64,000 nt of DNA. Source: Wyeomyia smithii. Lineage: Eukaryota > Arthropoda > Insecta > Diptera > Culicidae. The position numbers and the translations under genes are program-made. Below, piece by piece: positions 10,572-21,853 of the stretch (positions are counted from its first letter, which is position 1; the number at the start of each line of letters is the position of its first letter). Under the pieces are notes generated by a model. The model was not told where the DNA came from. It was given only the letters and a program-made list of their open reading frames with translations, and searched no databases. The DNA is taken from the NCBI RefSeq assembly GCF_029784165.1, contig NC_073696.1, positions 154,292,713 to 154,356,712 on the forward strand. The letters run 5' to 3'.

Positions 10572-12949
10572 AGTTAAAATTATTGCTTGCGTTTTACTTT
10601 TTGTGTAAACAATATCAATATCATCCTAATCTATACATGAAAAAATGCAGTCCGGTCTGTCTGTCTGTCTGATCCATGTATGCTCAAAAACTACCGAACC
10701 GATCGACGTAAAAATTTGTATGTAGGGGTTTTTGGTGCCGATAAAGATTCCTATGATAGTTTGAGACTCCTTCATCTTCTGGAAGGGAGGGGTCCCATAC
10801 AAATGAAACAAAAATTTCTGCACAACTCAAGAACAAACCAAGCAAGTTAAACCGAATTTGACATGTGGATGTTTTAAGGAGTAACAAATATGTCCATAAT
10901 AGTTGGACGCCCCTTCCTTTTCTGAAAGGGAGGGGTTCCATACAAATGAAACACAAATTTCTGCACATCTCGAGAACTAATCAACTAAATGGAACCAAAT
11001 TGGCAGGTGAATGTTTTTAGTGGTAAATAATATGTCCATAATGCTTTGACACCCCTCCTTCTTTTGGAAGGGAGGGGTGCTATATAGATTAAACACAAAT
11101 TTCTACACCTCTCGAGAACTAATCAACCAAATTTGGCAGGTGAATATTTTTAGAGGTAACAAATATGTGCATAATGGCTTGACACCCCTCCCTTTTCTAT
11201 AAGGGAGGGGTCCCATACAAATGAAACACAAATTTCGAACAGTTCAAGAACCAATCAAGAAAATACAACCAAATTTAGTATGAGAATGCTTTTAGAGGTA
11301 ACAAATATGTTCCATAGTCGACCTCAGGCAACATTTTGGATTGTAAGATGGCAACATCCGGTTTCTGGAAAACAACCAAAAATGGCCGATTTCCACCCAA
11401 TATAATAATATCCGGATCTAAAATGATACACAGAAGCTCAAATCGACCACAGATACCTTTTTGAATTCTAAGATGGCGACTTCCGGTTTCAGAAAAACAG
11501 CTGAAAATGACCAAATACCACCCAATATGAGTATCTCCGGAGCCAAAGTGTTGCTAACCTCAGAGTGAAGCTAACCTCAGACAAAATTATGAATTGTGTA
11601 ATGGCAATTTCTGGTTTCTGGAAAACAGCCAAAAATGGCCGATTTCCGTCTTACATGAGTACCTCCGGGTCTAGAATGATACACAGCAGCTGAAATCGAC
11701 CACAGACTCCATTTTGGATTCTAGGTTGACGACTTCCGGTTCCTGGGAAACAGCCGAGAATGATCGAATAACACCCAATATGGGTGTTTCTTCAACCAGA
11801 ATGACGCTCAGAGGCCAGAAATTTTATTAAATACCGTTTTGAAATCCAAGACGGCGACTTCCGGTTTGTGAAAAACAGCCCAAAATAACCAAATACCATC
11901 CAATATGAGTGTCTCTGGAGCCAGAATGATGCAATTAGCTAACAATTGACGTCAGGCACCATTTTGAATTGCTTAATGGCAACTTCTAGGAAACAGTCGA
12001 AAATGACCGAATAATAATCAATATGGATATTTCCGTAATCGAGATGATGCATAGAAACCAAACAATAACCCTGGACACCATTTTGAATTTAAAGACGACC
12101 ACTTTTAGTTTCTGGAAAACAACCAAACAACTAAATACCTCCCAAAATGGGTATTTCCTGTGTCAGATTGATGCCAGAAAATCTGCTGAAAATGACCGAA
12201 TACCACCCAATATGGATATATTCAGAATTGAGGCGATGTACAGAAGCCAAAAGTCGACGATGTTGTCATTTCGATAAAACCAATCATTTCAAACGATTTG
12301 TTATTTGACTTTGATCATATCCTATGGCCGATTCGTCGTGCATTTGCAGACTTTAAACACATCGCAAGGAATCAATGAATTTGGAACCTTCAAATAGTAC
12401 GACACCACATTTAAATTATGTTGAGGCCACATATATCGATCGAAGCAGGTATAGTTTCAAATAGTTTTTGAATTTCTTTTCTTTCCATAACTTTTGAGCC
12501 ACATACATATCAAATTGTTATGAAGTTTGTTATTTGTAAGTTTGAGAGATGACTCGTTCGTATGACACTAGTTATGTTCAAATAAGTCATGTAATCTTTG
12601 AAATAATAGACTTTCGTTGTTTTATTAACAATATGATAAATAACGATGGATTAAATTGAATTATAATCAAATGAAATGGGAACGTATAGGGCAGCCAAAC
12701 TTTGAAACCACGTCTTCAATCATAATTCATCAGTTAACCCTCAACTAGCCCGCTCATCTGATAATAATATTGATCAAATCGGTTGTGTCGTTTCTGAGAT
12801 AATGAAGTTTCGTGATTTTCACATTTCGGTACATTACAGACGAAGTTACAGTTCGATTAAAGTAAAATTCAATAGGGTATTATGAGGCAGCTAGAACTTT
12901 CATTTGACACCAATTTTGTTGAAATCGAGTCAGCCATCTCTGAGAAAAG
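10572..12949. repeat. Degenerate tandem-repeat region (two arrays) and left half of an interspersed repeat
   Basis: The region starts with a gtctgtctgtctg tract near 10655. Array 1 (about 10700-11300) has four ~140-bp units, each with a ccctccctt/aagggaggg inverted core and then catacaaatgaaacacaaat. Array 2 (about 11310-12280) has about seven ~126-bp units with gatggcgacttccggttt and accacccaatatgagta. From ~12640 the sequence becomes a repeat family that also occurs at 14886-15170 and 59396-59695 (aatagggt, gccatctctgagaaaag). No gene is visible. The whole may be one large mosquito repeat. Confidence 0.75.
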
Positions 12950-14877
12950 CATGGGCGCAACTAAGGAAAATTTCTAGTGGGGGCTAGTTTTCATGTATGA
13001 AATTTAAAAAAAACGAAAAAAAAAGTTTTAATATGCTTATTCAATAACGCTTAAAATAGTGTCGTAACAGCAGAAAAAATCACTTCGGGATAGAATCTCC
13101 GAAGATGTACTGAATATCTTGAACATAGCGTCAACGCCAACCTCTTTCAGCAACACTGATTTGATATTGAGGAGAGCCAGGTTTGGTAAATGGCTGGGCA
13201 GTGCTTTTTAACAGCACACCCGTACTAGCTGGAATAAAATAGACCCCAGTGTGGTTCAAGGCATAATGCCCTATTCCTACCTCCACGTGTTACCGACTGT
13301 GATACGAGCAACCAAGAGAAAACCGGTGAACCGGTGGGAACTTGGTCGTATGCTGACAGGAAAGAGGTAGTTGTTCTCCTTAGAGAGCAGCTTGTCTGAA
13401 CCCCACAGGCTAGGGGCTGCTCAAACAGCGACTGATCCGGACCGAACGGCTGAACTATGAAATGCGGTGTCTCGCCAGCTACACCTATGGCGGCAGCCCC
13501 GTCGCGAGACTAGGCATCGTAGCCCTAGTAAGGCAGCATACTAAAATAAACATACTACGAAGAATCAAGAATTCAAAACGAACCGGAACAATAGGCAATG
13601 ACCCAGCCGACGAAATAAGGACGACGATTAGAAGCTCGGTACATGTAACAGTAGATCGCTCAACGCGCCGGATGTCGACTGGATTCCGCTGGATCAGCTA
13701 GAATCCCGCCACTTCGACATCGTTGCGCTCCAGGAGCTTTGCCTGAAAGGAGAGAAAGTACGGTGGATTTGTGACCGCAAGGCACAGTACCACCAAAGCG
13801 GTGGCACAACCAATGAGCTTGGTAGCGGTTTTATAGTGCTGCAGAGTCGTGTGATGAAGTGGCAGGCAATCAGCGACAGGTTGTGTTTGTTGAGAATAAA
13901 AGGCTGGTTCTACAACTACACTATTCCCAATGTGCACTGCCCTCACGAAGGAAGACCTGATGCAGAAAAAGAAACATCCTACGCACAGCTGGAGAAACTT
14001 TACGATAGCTGCTCGCGTAGAGACATCAAGATCGTCATTAGGGACATGAACAGAAGGAAAGACATATATAAGTCGGTGATTGGCCCGCACACCCTGTACA
14101 CCGTGACGAACGACAACGGCCAGCTATGCACCAACTTCGCAGCTTCCCACGGGCTGGCAGTCCAAAGTCCCTTCTTTCCTCGACCAACGTACAGCAAAAC
14201 AATTGACCACGTTCTCATCGACGGCCCGACATTACATACGTACGCACCAATCACAGTGCTGACCGGACATGACTACTTCAATACAAAAAACTACAAAACT
14301 CTGATATAACCGGTAGTCCTCTACGGAAGTCCTCTTGGTGTTTTCGAACGGAAGGTGCTGTGGACTATCTACGGTGGAGTACAAACGGACGTCGGATAAC
14401 GTCGACAGCGCATGAACCATTAGCTACAAGCGCTGCTTGGAGAGAACCCCATTGCGCACCTGGCGAAAGACAATAGGTTGCGGTGGGCTGGTCACGTCGT
14501 AAGGATGCCGGACGACAACCCTGTGAAATCACTTCTCTTCAGCAAACCATACCGGCAACAGAAAGTAAGGGGCGCAGGAACTGGTGAAACACAGCCTAAA
14601 ACCGAGTAAAATGGCGACAACTTCTTGATATGGCACGAGTTACTACAGCTCTTGTCTGACTGGTAAGATGAGTAAGAGAGCAAGGCTTGAGAAACGATCC
14701 TGGATCATAACTAGTCCTTAGTCAATGAATGACGACATCTCAATTTGTGTTGATTTTGCTGCTCTGATAAGTAGTATAGAATGTATTTATATTGAATACA
14801 ATCATTCTCTGGAAAATTCTAGGGGGGGCTAAACACTTTCTAGGGGGGGCTGAAGCCCCCCCGTAGTTGCGCCCATG
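12950..14877. mobile_element. TIR element with 8-bp TSD carrying an RTE relic
   Basis: Perfect 14-bp terminal inverted repeats (CATGGGCGCAACTA at 12950 and its complement ending at 14877) are flanked on both sides by GAGAAAAG (12942-12949 and 14878-14885). The host repeat reads continuously across the gap, and the uninterrupted version of the site is seen at about 59480-59495. Next to the termini are C- or G-rich stretches (agccccccc). The interior contains pieces of an RTE-type LINE and no transposase-like frame. The 8-bp TSD is what hAT elements make, but the superfamily is uncertain. Confidence 0.75.
13836..14700 (+). pseudogene. RTE-clade LINE relic (endonuclease and 3' RT fragments)
   Basis: A 157-codon frame (13836-14309) is recognisable as the C-terminal part of the endonuclease of RTE-clade LINEs, the domain often annotated as craniofacial-development-protein-2-like. 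Motifs include HEGRPD, DIKIVI, DMNRR, VTNDNGQLC and IDHVLIDG. The catalytic GDMN is changed to RDMN. From ~14315 the sequence resembles the far 3' part of the RTE reverse transcriptase (GVFERKVL, and WAGHVVRMPDDNP in another frame), with frameshifts and stops. The polymerase core is missing between the two parts. It is non-functional. Confidence 0.7.
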
Positions 14878-14885
14878 GAGAAAAG

Positions 14886-15170
14886 TGAGTGAGTCCTAGT
14901 AATCTTCGGAATATGTTCCTTTTCATAGCTGGATTTCACATTTTTAAACATAACAGGCAAAGTAATAGTCCGATTGCAAAACAAATCAATAGGGTCTTAT
15001 GGTGCAACTAGACCTTCCATTTGACACTAATTTTATGAAAATTGGTCCAGCCATCTCTGAGAAACATGAGTGAGATTAAACAGTCTTCAGAACACGTTTC
15101 TTTGGAACACTTTTATATCTTCGGTTTTGCAAGTGATTGCTATACCTTTCTAGGAGAAAGGCAAAAATCT
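14886..15170. repeat. Interspersed mosquito-type repeat, right half
   Basis: Continuation of the repeat broken at 12949. It shares ccgattgcaaaacaaatcaatagggtc-type and gccatctctgagaaa motifs with 59396-59695 and ends with the near-palindrome cctttctaggagaaaggc, also found at the end of the 59-kb copy. Confidence 0.75.
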
Positions 15171-15570
15171 TAGATAGAGCATTGCATTGAAATATTCCCA
15201 AATGGAAAATAAGTTTCCAAGCAGCCAGGATTTTTCTAATATTACTGGGTACGTTTTGTGCCTTCCTGACAGTACCGCACCACTGGAAGGACATCCCCTA
15301 TCGTGAACTGATGAAAAAGTCGCGCGTGAAAGTTGAGACCATGATAATTGTTAGTCAAAATCTCGATCATCATGTGACAAATTTCAGGAACTCACTGCAA
15401 AAAATCACACTCTTCAGGATCGGGCAAGTTCATCTAAGCAATGAATAATTGTTTGTATGCTTTGGTTGGCAAAAATGTTCGAAAATCAATTTTATCGTGC
15501 GTCCCGTTTTTTGTACCAATTTGTCCCGTTTTTATCCCGAGAAAATCTGGTCAGCCTAATCATGGCACAA
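15171..15570. other. No feature seen
   Basis: AT-rich DNA with no splice-bounded exon, hairpin or recognisable repeat, ending at the left border of the tandem segmental duplication. Confidence 0.5.
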
Positions 15571-15599
15571 GTTATTTCATGATGTTGATGCACGATTTT

Positions 15600-17015
15600 C
15601 TTTTCATGAGCATAGGTTTATATTAGAGTAAGCGAACAGGTGAATATATACAGTTACAGATACAGTTTCCAATTCCAACGCCACACTTGTTTGTTCGCAG
15701 ATAGGGTCCAGTGCTGCATAGGGTATTTTCTCAGCTAAACACTTTCCAACTGAAGCAAAATATTCATTAGTTTCATCAACCAGAGACTGTTTTTCTTCGA
15801 CCGTAGAACCACTTTGTGTGATTGTGTGGGATTGTTTTGGTTTATTTCCCAGAACTTCCTTGATGGTGTCCCAGGTTTTAATAATGTTACCCCTGTAACA
15901 ATCGAATTTTGTTGCATAATATTCCTTCATCTTCTTTCGTTTAATCTCAGTCACATTATTGCACCAGATACCATATATATGTCGAGTGAATTCATCCGAG
16001 CGATCACGTCTATGTTTCGAGTACCAATAGTTCTTGGTTCGTATACACATCTTCATCTCCTGATCGGCCCACGGCTTTGAGTGTGTACAATTTGCTGGTT
16101 TTATTTTGATGTGTGTGGACGCTCGTGAGACACCTTCCTGGATACCAGAGATAAAAGAAATATAATTCTCTCAACATCTCTCCAGCAGCATGTTGATATT
16201 TGGTTTTCACGCAGGAACTCACTCACAGCTGGTAGGTTTATTCTCGAATAGGGCTGGCAGTGCTTAGGTTCATTACCAGTTGGATGGTTGATCTCAACAA
16301 ATATCGCATTGCGATCGAAAAGACTATATTGCAGATGTTGCAGTGAGATCCCGATATTGGTATTGTTTGTAATAATGTGGTCTAAGTATGCATCGTATCT
16401 CGTCGGTGTTGAGTCACAAAAGTGAAAACTATTCGAAAACACAGTGTTTTTATATTTCTCCACAACGGGCGTTGCAGAGTTCAAGTCAAAGTTAAAGTCC
16501 CCTAGCACGAAAGTATTGGCACGTTGGCCAGGAAGAAAGTCATCTAGAAGATCGAAGAAATCATCTACCTTTAAGGCTAGTGTCTGAGGTGGTCTGTATA
16601 TACTCACAAGAGTGATTTTTTTCCGAGTGCCGATTTCGACAGCAACAATACTGTTATACTCATCACAGTAGCTACGGACAAGTTTGCATTGGATATTTTT
16701 GTGGATAAATAGAGCTGAACCACCTCCTCTTCTTGTCGATCGTGATGCAAAGAAGCATTTATAGTTTTGTAATGACATGGATATTTCCGTATCTGCATGC
16801 TACCATGTTTCCGTAATCGAGATGATTTCAGCCGGGCTGGGCAGTTCATCCAGCAAGTACTCCAATTCGGTGAGTTTTTCTTTTAGGCTTCTCGCGTTGA
16901 AATAAAAAATTTTTAAACTGTTTTGGTTGGCAAAATATACTTCGTTTACTGAGCTTATTGTTCTTGTGCTTGGTTGGAACTGTAGGTGAAGGTTAGGATC
17001 ATTTAGCGTATTCAT
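15600..17015 (-). pseudogene. LINE endonuclease fragment, CR1/L2-like, copy 1
   Basis: Minus-strand reading from 17015 shows a LINE endonuclease: FYFNARSL, ISITETW, SRSTRRGGG, VSIYRPP, VLGDFNFDLN, then a DHIITN segment. It is followed by the linker that normally precedes the RT (KNYWYSK, NIIKTWDTIKEVLGNK, ETNEYFASVGK). The frame changes several times. The RT never begins; the fragment ends near 15600. The motifs are closest to CR1/L2-group LINEs from memory, so the clade is tentative. Losing the 3' part is unusual for LINEs, which normally lose the 5' part. Confidence 0.68.
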
Positions 17016-17565
17016 TCAGTGTTTGAGTGGAAAGTATTTCTTTCACTTTTGATTTTTCCGTTTTCCTGACCAACAACCTTCCGTCCCTGAACCAAGCAAA
17101 TTTTATTTTCCCGTTTCGTTTCAGATCAATGTATAACGTATATTGTATATGTATATGTATATGTATATTAAAAATTTAATAATTTGCCTTTTCATAATTT
17201 TTGCAGAGAACGGAGGTACCATGGAGAGCCTACTTTTAATGGCCGATTTAAAAAGCATGGGAATCGATAAAAAAGGACCGACTGTTCTAATCCTGGATTT
17301 TATCAACACATCGAAGGCTTGTTTTGCTGAAGATGAAAATGTTCAAGAGTCTCTGGAACCAGACATCGCATCTACTACTTTGACGGTAATTATCCAATAT
17401 ACTGTTATAAACATTCGAAAAATCGAACTATCTTATATACATGAAGAATCACGTAACTTTCTAACTTGAATTCCATATTGGTTTCAATTGCAAATTGATG
17501 AATCTAGGCAGATTTGCGCGTAGAATATCTTGATTCATATGTTTTTTACGTAACATAACATGTAC

Positions 17566-17751
17566 TATCGGCTCTATTATCGTCAGGTTTAACCTATTAT
17601 CGTCTGGGAAGTAAATGATGTCCTAGAGTCTTAATTTCTCGCATGATGGTTCTGTTAAGTGTAGAGCATCTTCCTGCAAAAGACTAGTTCTCTATGATTT
17701 CATTGACCCCCGGACGATAATTGGACAAACCTGACGATAATAGAGCCGATA
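17566..17751. mobile_element. 186-bp MITE with perfect 25-bp TIRs (copy 1)
   Basis: The first 25 bases (from TATCGGCTCTATTATCG) are exactly the reverse complement of the last 25 (17727-17751). A second inverted pair lies inside (attatcgtctggg against ccccggacgataat). A 13-bp direct repeat, ACATAACATGTAC, flanks it (17553-17565 and 17756-17768). It lies in the intron of the duplicated gene. The transposon family is not recognised. Confidence 0.78.
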
Positions 17752-18825
17752 CCCTACATAACATGTACTAGTTACAGGTACGTTCACAGAGGAATTCTAT
17801 GAATCCTCTGGAATGTATCGCGGACGTACTAACGTCTATAAGTTTCACTGACATAACAGTGCTCATAAGCAACATCTCAACTGCCTATGATCGCATAACT
17901 GCAACATTCGACATTTTAAGGACTTCGTGTTTTCGTGAGGAAATATTTAAAATAGTATGTTCTTTCTACTTCTGCAAAAATATTCTCATGTTTGTTAAAA
18001 AAAGCCGTAAACTAAGTTGTTTTGTCACAGCGTAAAAAATTGCATAATTGTCACACTACATCACATATCCAGTTTTTTTTTATCAAAAGAGCTGCCATCT
18101 AAATCCATATCGGCATTCTGGTGTTCAGCTCATACTCGTTAAATCCTAGAAAAACGTCACTTCCGCTGTGATATTTTCCAAACCCAGTTTCAAAGCTTAG
18201 CGACATAAAAGTATCGTTGTAAAAATTTCAACAAATTTAACTTTATAAGTGATGTTCAATGTATGCATATATGTATATATATAAAATAGTGCTTTTTTCA
18301 TAGAACTAGTTGAGCTATCTATTTGCTATATTGGGAACAGTGCATTTATGGTCAAAATATAAAAGTATTGTTTGCTCGAACAACCAATTTTGCAAATGTT
18401 ACAATTATGTGATCATAGGCAGTCAATAGATTGAAATATTTCTCCATTGAAATTTTATGGAGTGGGGAGGGGGAAGTATATAAAGTGATATAAAAAGGAT
18501 AAAAAAGACTTTACTTAATGTTTTGTCAACTGGTGTCTTTATAGTAAAAAAACACCTTAATCTGGCGTTTTCTATATAAGAAATGCTTTGGAGCATCCAT
18601 TCATTTTCTTTACTATTTGCATTCACCTAACAGCCAAAAAATGAAAACAATGCCTCAATTTCCGTAAAAAAAATCTTTCTGTGACGTACCTGAACCACGA
18701 ATAACATTTGAAATATTTATGTGCTTCATTCCATCTAGGATAATGAACTGGAATCAATCTTAGAGCAACATCCACGTTTTCAAGGCATATACGTCAAAAA
18801 GTTGGCTCCCAAAGGTACTCTGCAG

Positions 18826-19516
18826 CAGTGTTGTTAGTCTCGCTCGTAAGCAGCATACAACACCTCATGTGAGGTTCTCGGTGTCGCCGCTTTCACACAG
18901 TAGAGAATTCTCCAATCAAGCTTTTTCTCGTTCTTTCCTGCTTTATTTCTTACTCCAGAGATCATAGGCACACACTCCCGTCTACTCTTCTCGTGTGTAC
19001 TCGTGTATATCTACTCCCCAACTCACGAGAACGACCAGCCGAAGACAATTGATTCAAGATGCTTTGCGATGGTTGCAAAGGAAAAAAATGATAGGGTATC
19101 GGACTACTTCGGCAGCGGTTCGCTTTGGCTGGTTTTGCATCAGACTGCTGTAAAAAACTTACCGAAGCAGTCCGATACCCTTCACGTTGCCCCACTGTCG
19201 GCTGTCGGCATATGTCGGGAAGGAAGCATTTTCGTTTTCGAGCACAGTTTTTCAAGCACTCCTCCTAGTTAAGCAATTTTAGTCGAGTACTCCTACTCAC
19301 TTGCAGGAGCTGGCGTACTCTTTTACGGTAGCTGAGTAACAATACGGACGAGTTTATTCGTGTCGGTGCGTGCTTGCTGCCACTCAGGGGAATGCATTAA
19401 GAAGAAAGAGTATCTCCAAAGCGTGTGTGCAGAAGACTTGAGAAGCGTAGCGTATGTCTCGTTCTCAAGCAGAAGGGAGAAGAAAGGTTTTGCTACTCGC
19501 TCGATTTGCAACGCTG
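18826..19516. mobile_element. 691-bp hAT-type non-autonomous element with 8-bp TSD
   Basis: It begins CAGTGTTG and ends CAACGCTG and is flanked by CTCTGCAG at 18818-18825 and 19517-19524. Duplication copy 2 has a single CTCTGCAG at 23471-23478, which is the empty site. The ends stay similar as imperfect inverted repeats for about 25 bp. It contains an internal 87-base hairpin (19094-19180). No transposase-like frame is seen. It lies in a coding exon of the host gene copy. Its left end also occurs at 2894-2983 next to LINE A. Confidence 0.85.
19094..19180. other. Long hairpin inside the hAT-type element
   Basis: The arms 19094-19112 (GGGTATCGGACTACTTCGG) and 19162-19180 pair over 19 bp with one mismatch around a ~49-base loop, which itself contains cagc/gctg pairs. 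Size and pairing resemble a pre-miRNA, but there is no expression evidence. Confidence 0.6.
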
Positions 19517-20183
19517 CTCTGCAGCATGGAGAGTTACTACTTATGACAAGAATCTTGTGTGATCATTTCTACGGTCGGCGCATTTGGGAGGACCAAAAGT
19601 AAGTGTTTCTCCAAAATTATACGTTTCTTCTGATTTTACTTGTCAACACATATGTTAATCAGCTAAATCTAATTGAGATAGATAAAAATGGACTTCGCAA
19701 CAAGTTAAATGAGGTGAGGACAACACCCTCTCAAAATTTAATGAAACTTTCTATGTGTATGAGAGAAGTTTTTTCCTCAAAACTGTCCATTTTAAATTGT
19801 TCAGAAGAGTGTTCAGGCTTGTCTGTTCCTTTTAAAAATAATTTAATGTTTTTCAAATCATTCTTCTCAGTGTTTTCTCAGATCTCAAATTTATTCTTTT
19901 ATTCAATTTTTTTTTAATATAAATTCATACAATTTCCTAATAATCATCAATTGACAAATTCGCTCAATCTTTTATTATTATTTATTATCGATTTATGAAA
20001 AACTTCAGCCTTATATTCTTCTAGTTAGTTTTTTTTTTAAATTAAGTATGCAATGTTGCTTAGTTTACTAAGGTTACACACTTGACAACACACTTACAAA
20101 GTTTCATTAAATTTTGAGAGAGTGCTGCCAACATCTGGGCAGGCTGGCGCGTTATTTCATGATGTTGATGCACGATTTTCTTT

Positions 20184-21662
20184 TCATGAGCATAGGTTTA
20201 TATTAGAGTAAGCGAACAGGTGAATATATACAGTTACAGATACAGTTTCCAATTCCAACGCCATTCTTTTATTCACAACACACTTACAAAGTTTCATTAA
20301 ATTTTGAGAGAGTGCTGCCAACATCTGGGCACTTGTTTGTTCGCAGATAGGGTCCAGTGCTGCATAGGGTATTTTCTCAGCTAAACACTTTCCAACTGAA
20401 GCAAAATATTCATTAGTTTCATCAACCAGAGACTGTTTTTCTTCGACCGTAGAACCACTTTGTGTGATTGTGTGGGATTGTTTTGGTTTATTTCCCAGAA
20501 CTTCCTTGATGGTGTCCCAGGTTTTAATAATGTTACCCCTGTAACAATCGAATTTTGTTGCGTAATATTCCTTCATCTTCTTTCGTTTAATCTCAGTCAC
20601 ATTATTGCACCAGATACCATATATATGTCGAGTGAATTCATCCGAGCGATCACGTCTAAGTTTCGAGTACCAATAGTTCTTGGTTCGTATACACATCTTC
20701 ATCTCCTGATCGGCCCACGGCTTTGAGTGTGTACAATTTGCTGGTTTTATTTTGATGTGTGTGGACGCTCGTGAGACACCTTCCTGGATACCAGAGATAA
20801 GAGAAATATAATTCTCTCAACATCTCTCCAGCAGCATGTTGATATTTGGTTTTCACGCAGGAACTCACTCACAGCTGGTAGGTTTATTCTCGAATAGGGC
20901 TGGCAGTGCTTAGGTTCATTACCAGTTGGATGGTTGATCTCAACAAATATCGCATTGTGATCGAAAAGACTATATTGCAGATGTTGCAGTGAGATCCCGA
21001 TATTGGTATTGTTTGTAATAATGTGGTCTAAGCATGCATCGTATCTCGTCGGTGTTGAGTCACAAAAGTGAAAACTATTCGAGAACACTGTGTTTTTATA
21101 TTTCTCCACAACGGGCGTTGTAGAGTTCAAGTCAAAGCTAAAGTCCCCTAGCACGAAAGTATTGGCACGTTGGCCAGAAAGAAAGTCATCTAGAAGATCG
21201 AAGAAATCATCTACCTTTAAGGCTAGTGTCTGAGGTGGTCTGTATATACTCACAAGAGTGATTTTTTTTCCGAGTGCTGATATCGACAGCAACAATACTG
21301 TTATACTCATCACAGTAGCTACGGACAAGTTTGCATTGGATATTTTTGTGGATAAATAGAGCTGAACCACCTCCTCTTCTTGTCGATCGTGATGCAAAGA
21401 AGCATTTATAGTTTTGTAATGACATGGATATTTCCGTATCTGCATGCTACCATGTTTCCGTAATCGAGATGATTTCAGCCGGGCTGGGCAGTTCATCCAG
21501 CAAGTACTCCAATTCGGTGAGTTTTTCTTTTAGGCTTCTCGCGTTGAAATAGAAAATTTTTAAACTGTTTTGGTTGGCAAAATATACTTCGTTTACTGAG
21601 CTTATTGTTCTTGTGCTTGGTTGGAACTGTAGGTGAAGGTTAGGATCATTTAGCGTATTCAT
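20184..21662 (-). pseudogene. LINE endonuclease fragment, CR1/L2-like, copy 2
   Basis: The duplicate of 15600-17015, with the same motifs (FYFNARSL, VSIYRPP, VLGDFSFDLN, NIIKTWDTIKEVLGNK). In copy 2 the catalytic-region N of the GDFN motif is S. A single-base change in a T run near 21268 shifts the frame. A 66-bp insertion at 20264-20329 adds about 22 codons without shifting the frame. RT is absent here too. Confidence 0.68.
20264..20329. repeat. 66-bp inserted copy of nearby sequence
   Basis: This segment is absent from duplication copy 1. Most of it repeats the sequence at about 20084-20139 (acacacttacaaagtttcat to gccaacatctggg). Its first dozen bases (ttcttttattca) match the sequence near 19893, so it looks like the two parts joined with the DNA between them missing. 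Confidence 0.75.
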
Positions 21663-21853
21663 TCAGTGTTTGAGTGGAAAGTATTTCTTTCACTTTTGAT
21701 TTTTCCGTTTTCCTGACCAACAACCTTCCGTCCCTGAACCAAGCAAATTTTATTTTCCCGTTTCGTTTCAGATCAATGTATAACGTATATTGTATATGTA
21801 TATGTATATGTATATTAAAAATTTAATAATTTGCCTTTTCATAATTTTTGCAG

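Larger units (their letters stand above)
17207..19917 (+). pseudogene. Host gene exons, copy 1, disrupted by a TIR element
   Basis: The exons match those of copy 2. Exon 17207-17385 follows tttttgcag and ends at a GT donor. It encodes a SAM-like helical segment (LKSMGIDKKGPTVLILDFI) but lacks two codons (E,N) found in copy 2. The next exon starts at 18739 after ccatctag, is cut at 18825 by a 691-bp hAT-type element, and resumes at 19525-19598 with a further 10-bp insertion that shifts the frame. A last exon-like frame runs 19682-19917. This copy is almost certainly inactive. The function is unknown. Confidence 0.6.
15571..20150. repeat. Tandem segmental duplication, copy 1
   Basis: A 4580-bp unit directly followed by its second copy. 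Both start with gttatttcatgatgttgatg, and copy 1 ends at aggctggcgc (20150). It contains a LINE endonuclease fragment (minus), host exons (plus), a 186-bp MITE and a 691-bp hAT-type element absent from copy 2. The length difference from copy 2 (639 bp) is accounted for by the hAT element with its TSD, a 10-bp insertion near 19552, and a 66-bp insertion present only in copy 2. Confidence 0.92.

Noticed and set aside
13462..13701. 79-codon frame inside the TIR element
   Set aside because: No similarity to RTE ORFs in that frame and basic low-information composition; likely a chance frame in decayed 5' LINE sequence.
18962..19272. Opposing frames of ~90 codons within the 691-bp hAT-type element as genes
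   Set aside because: They cover the hairpin region, have no recognised motif and sit in a non-autonomous element.
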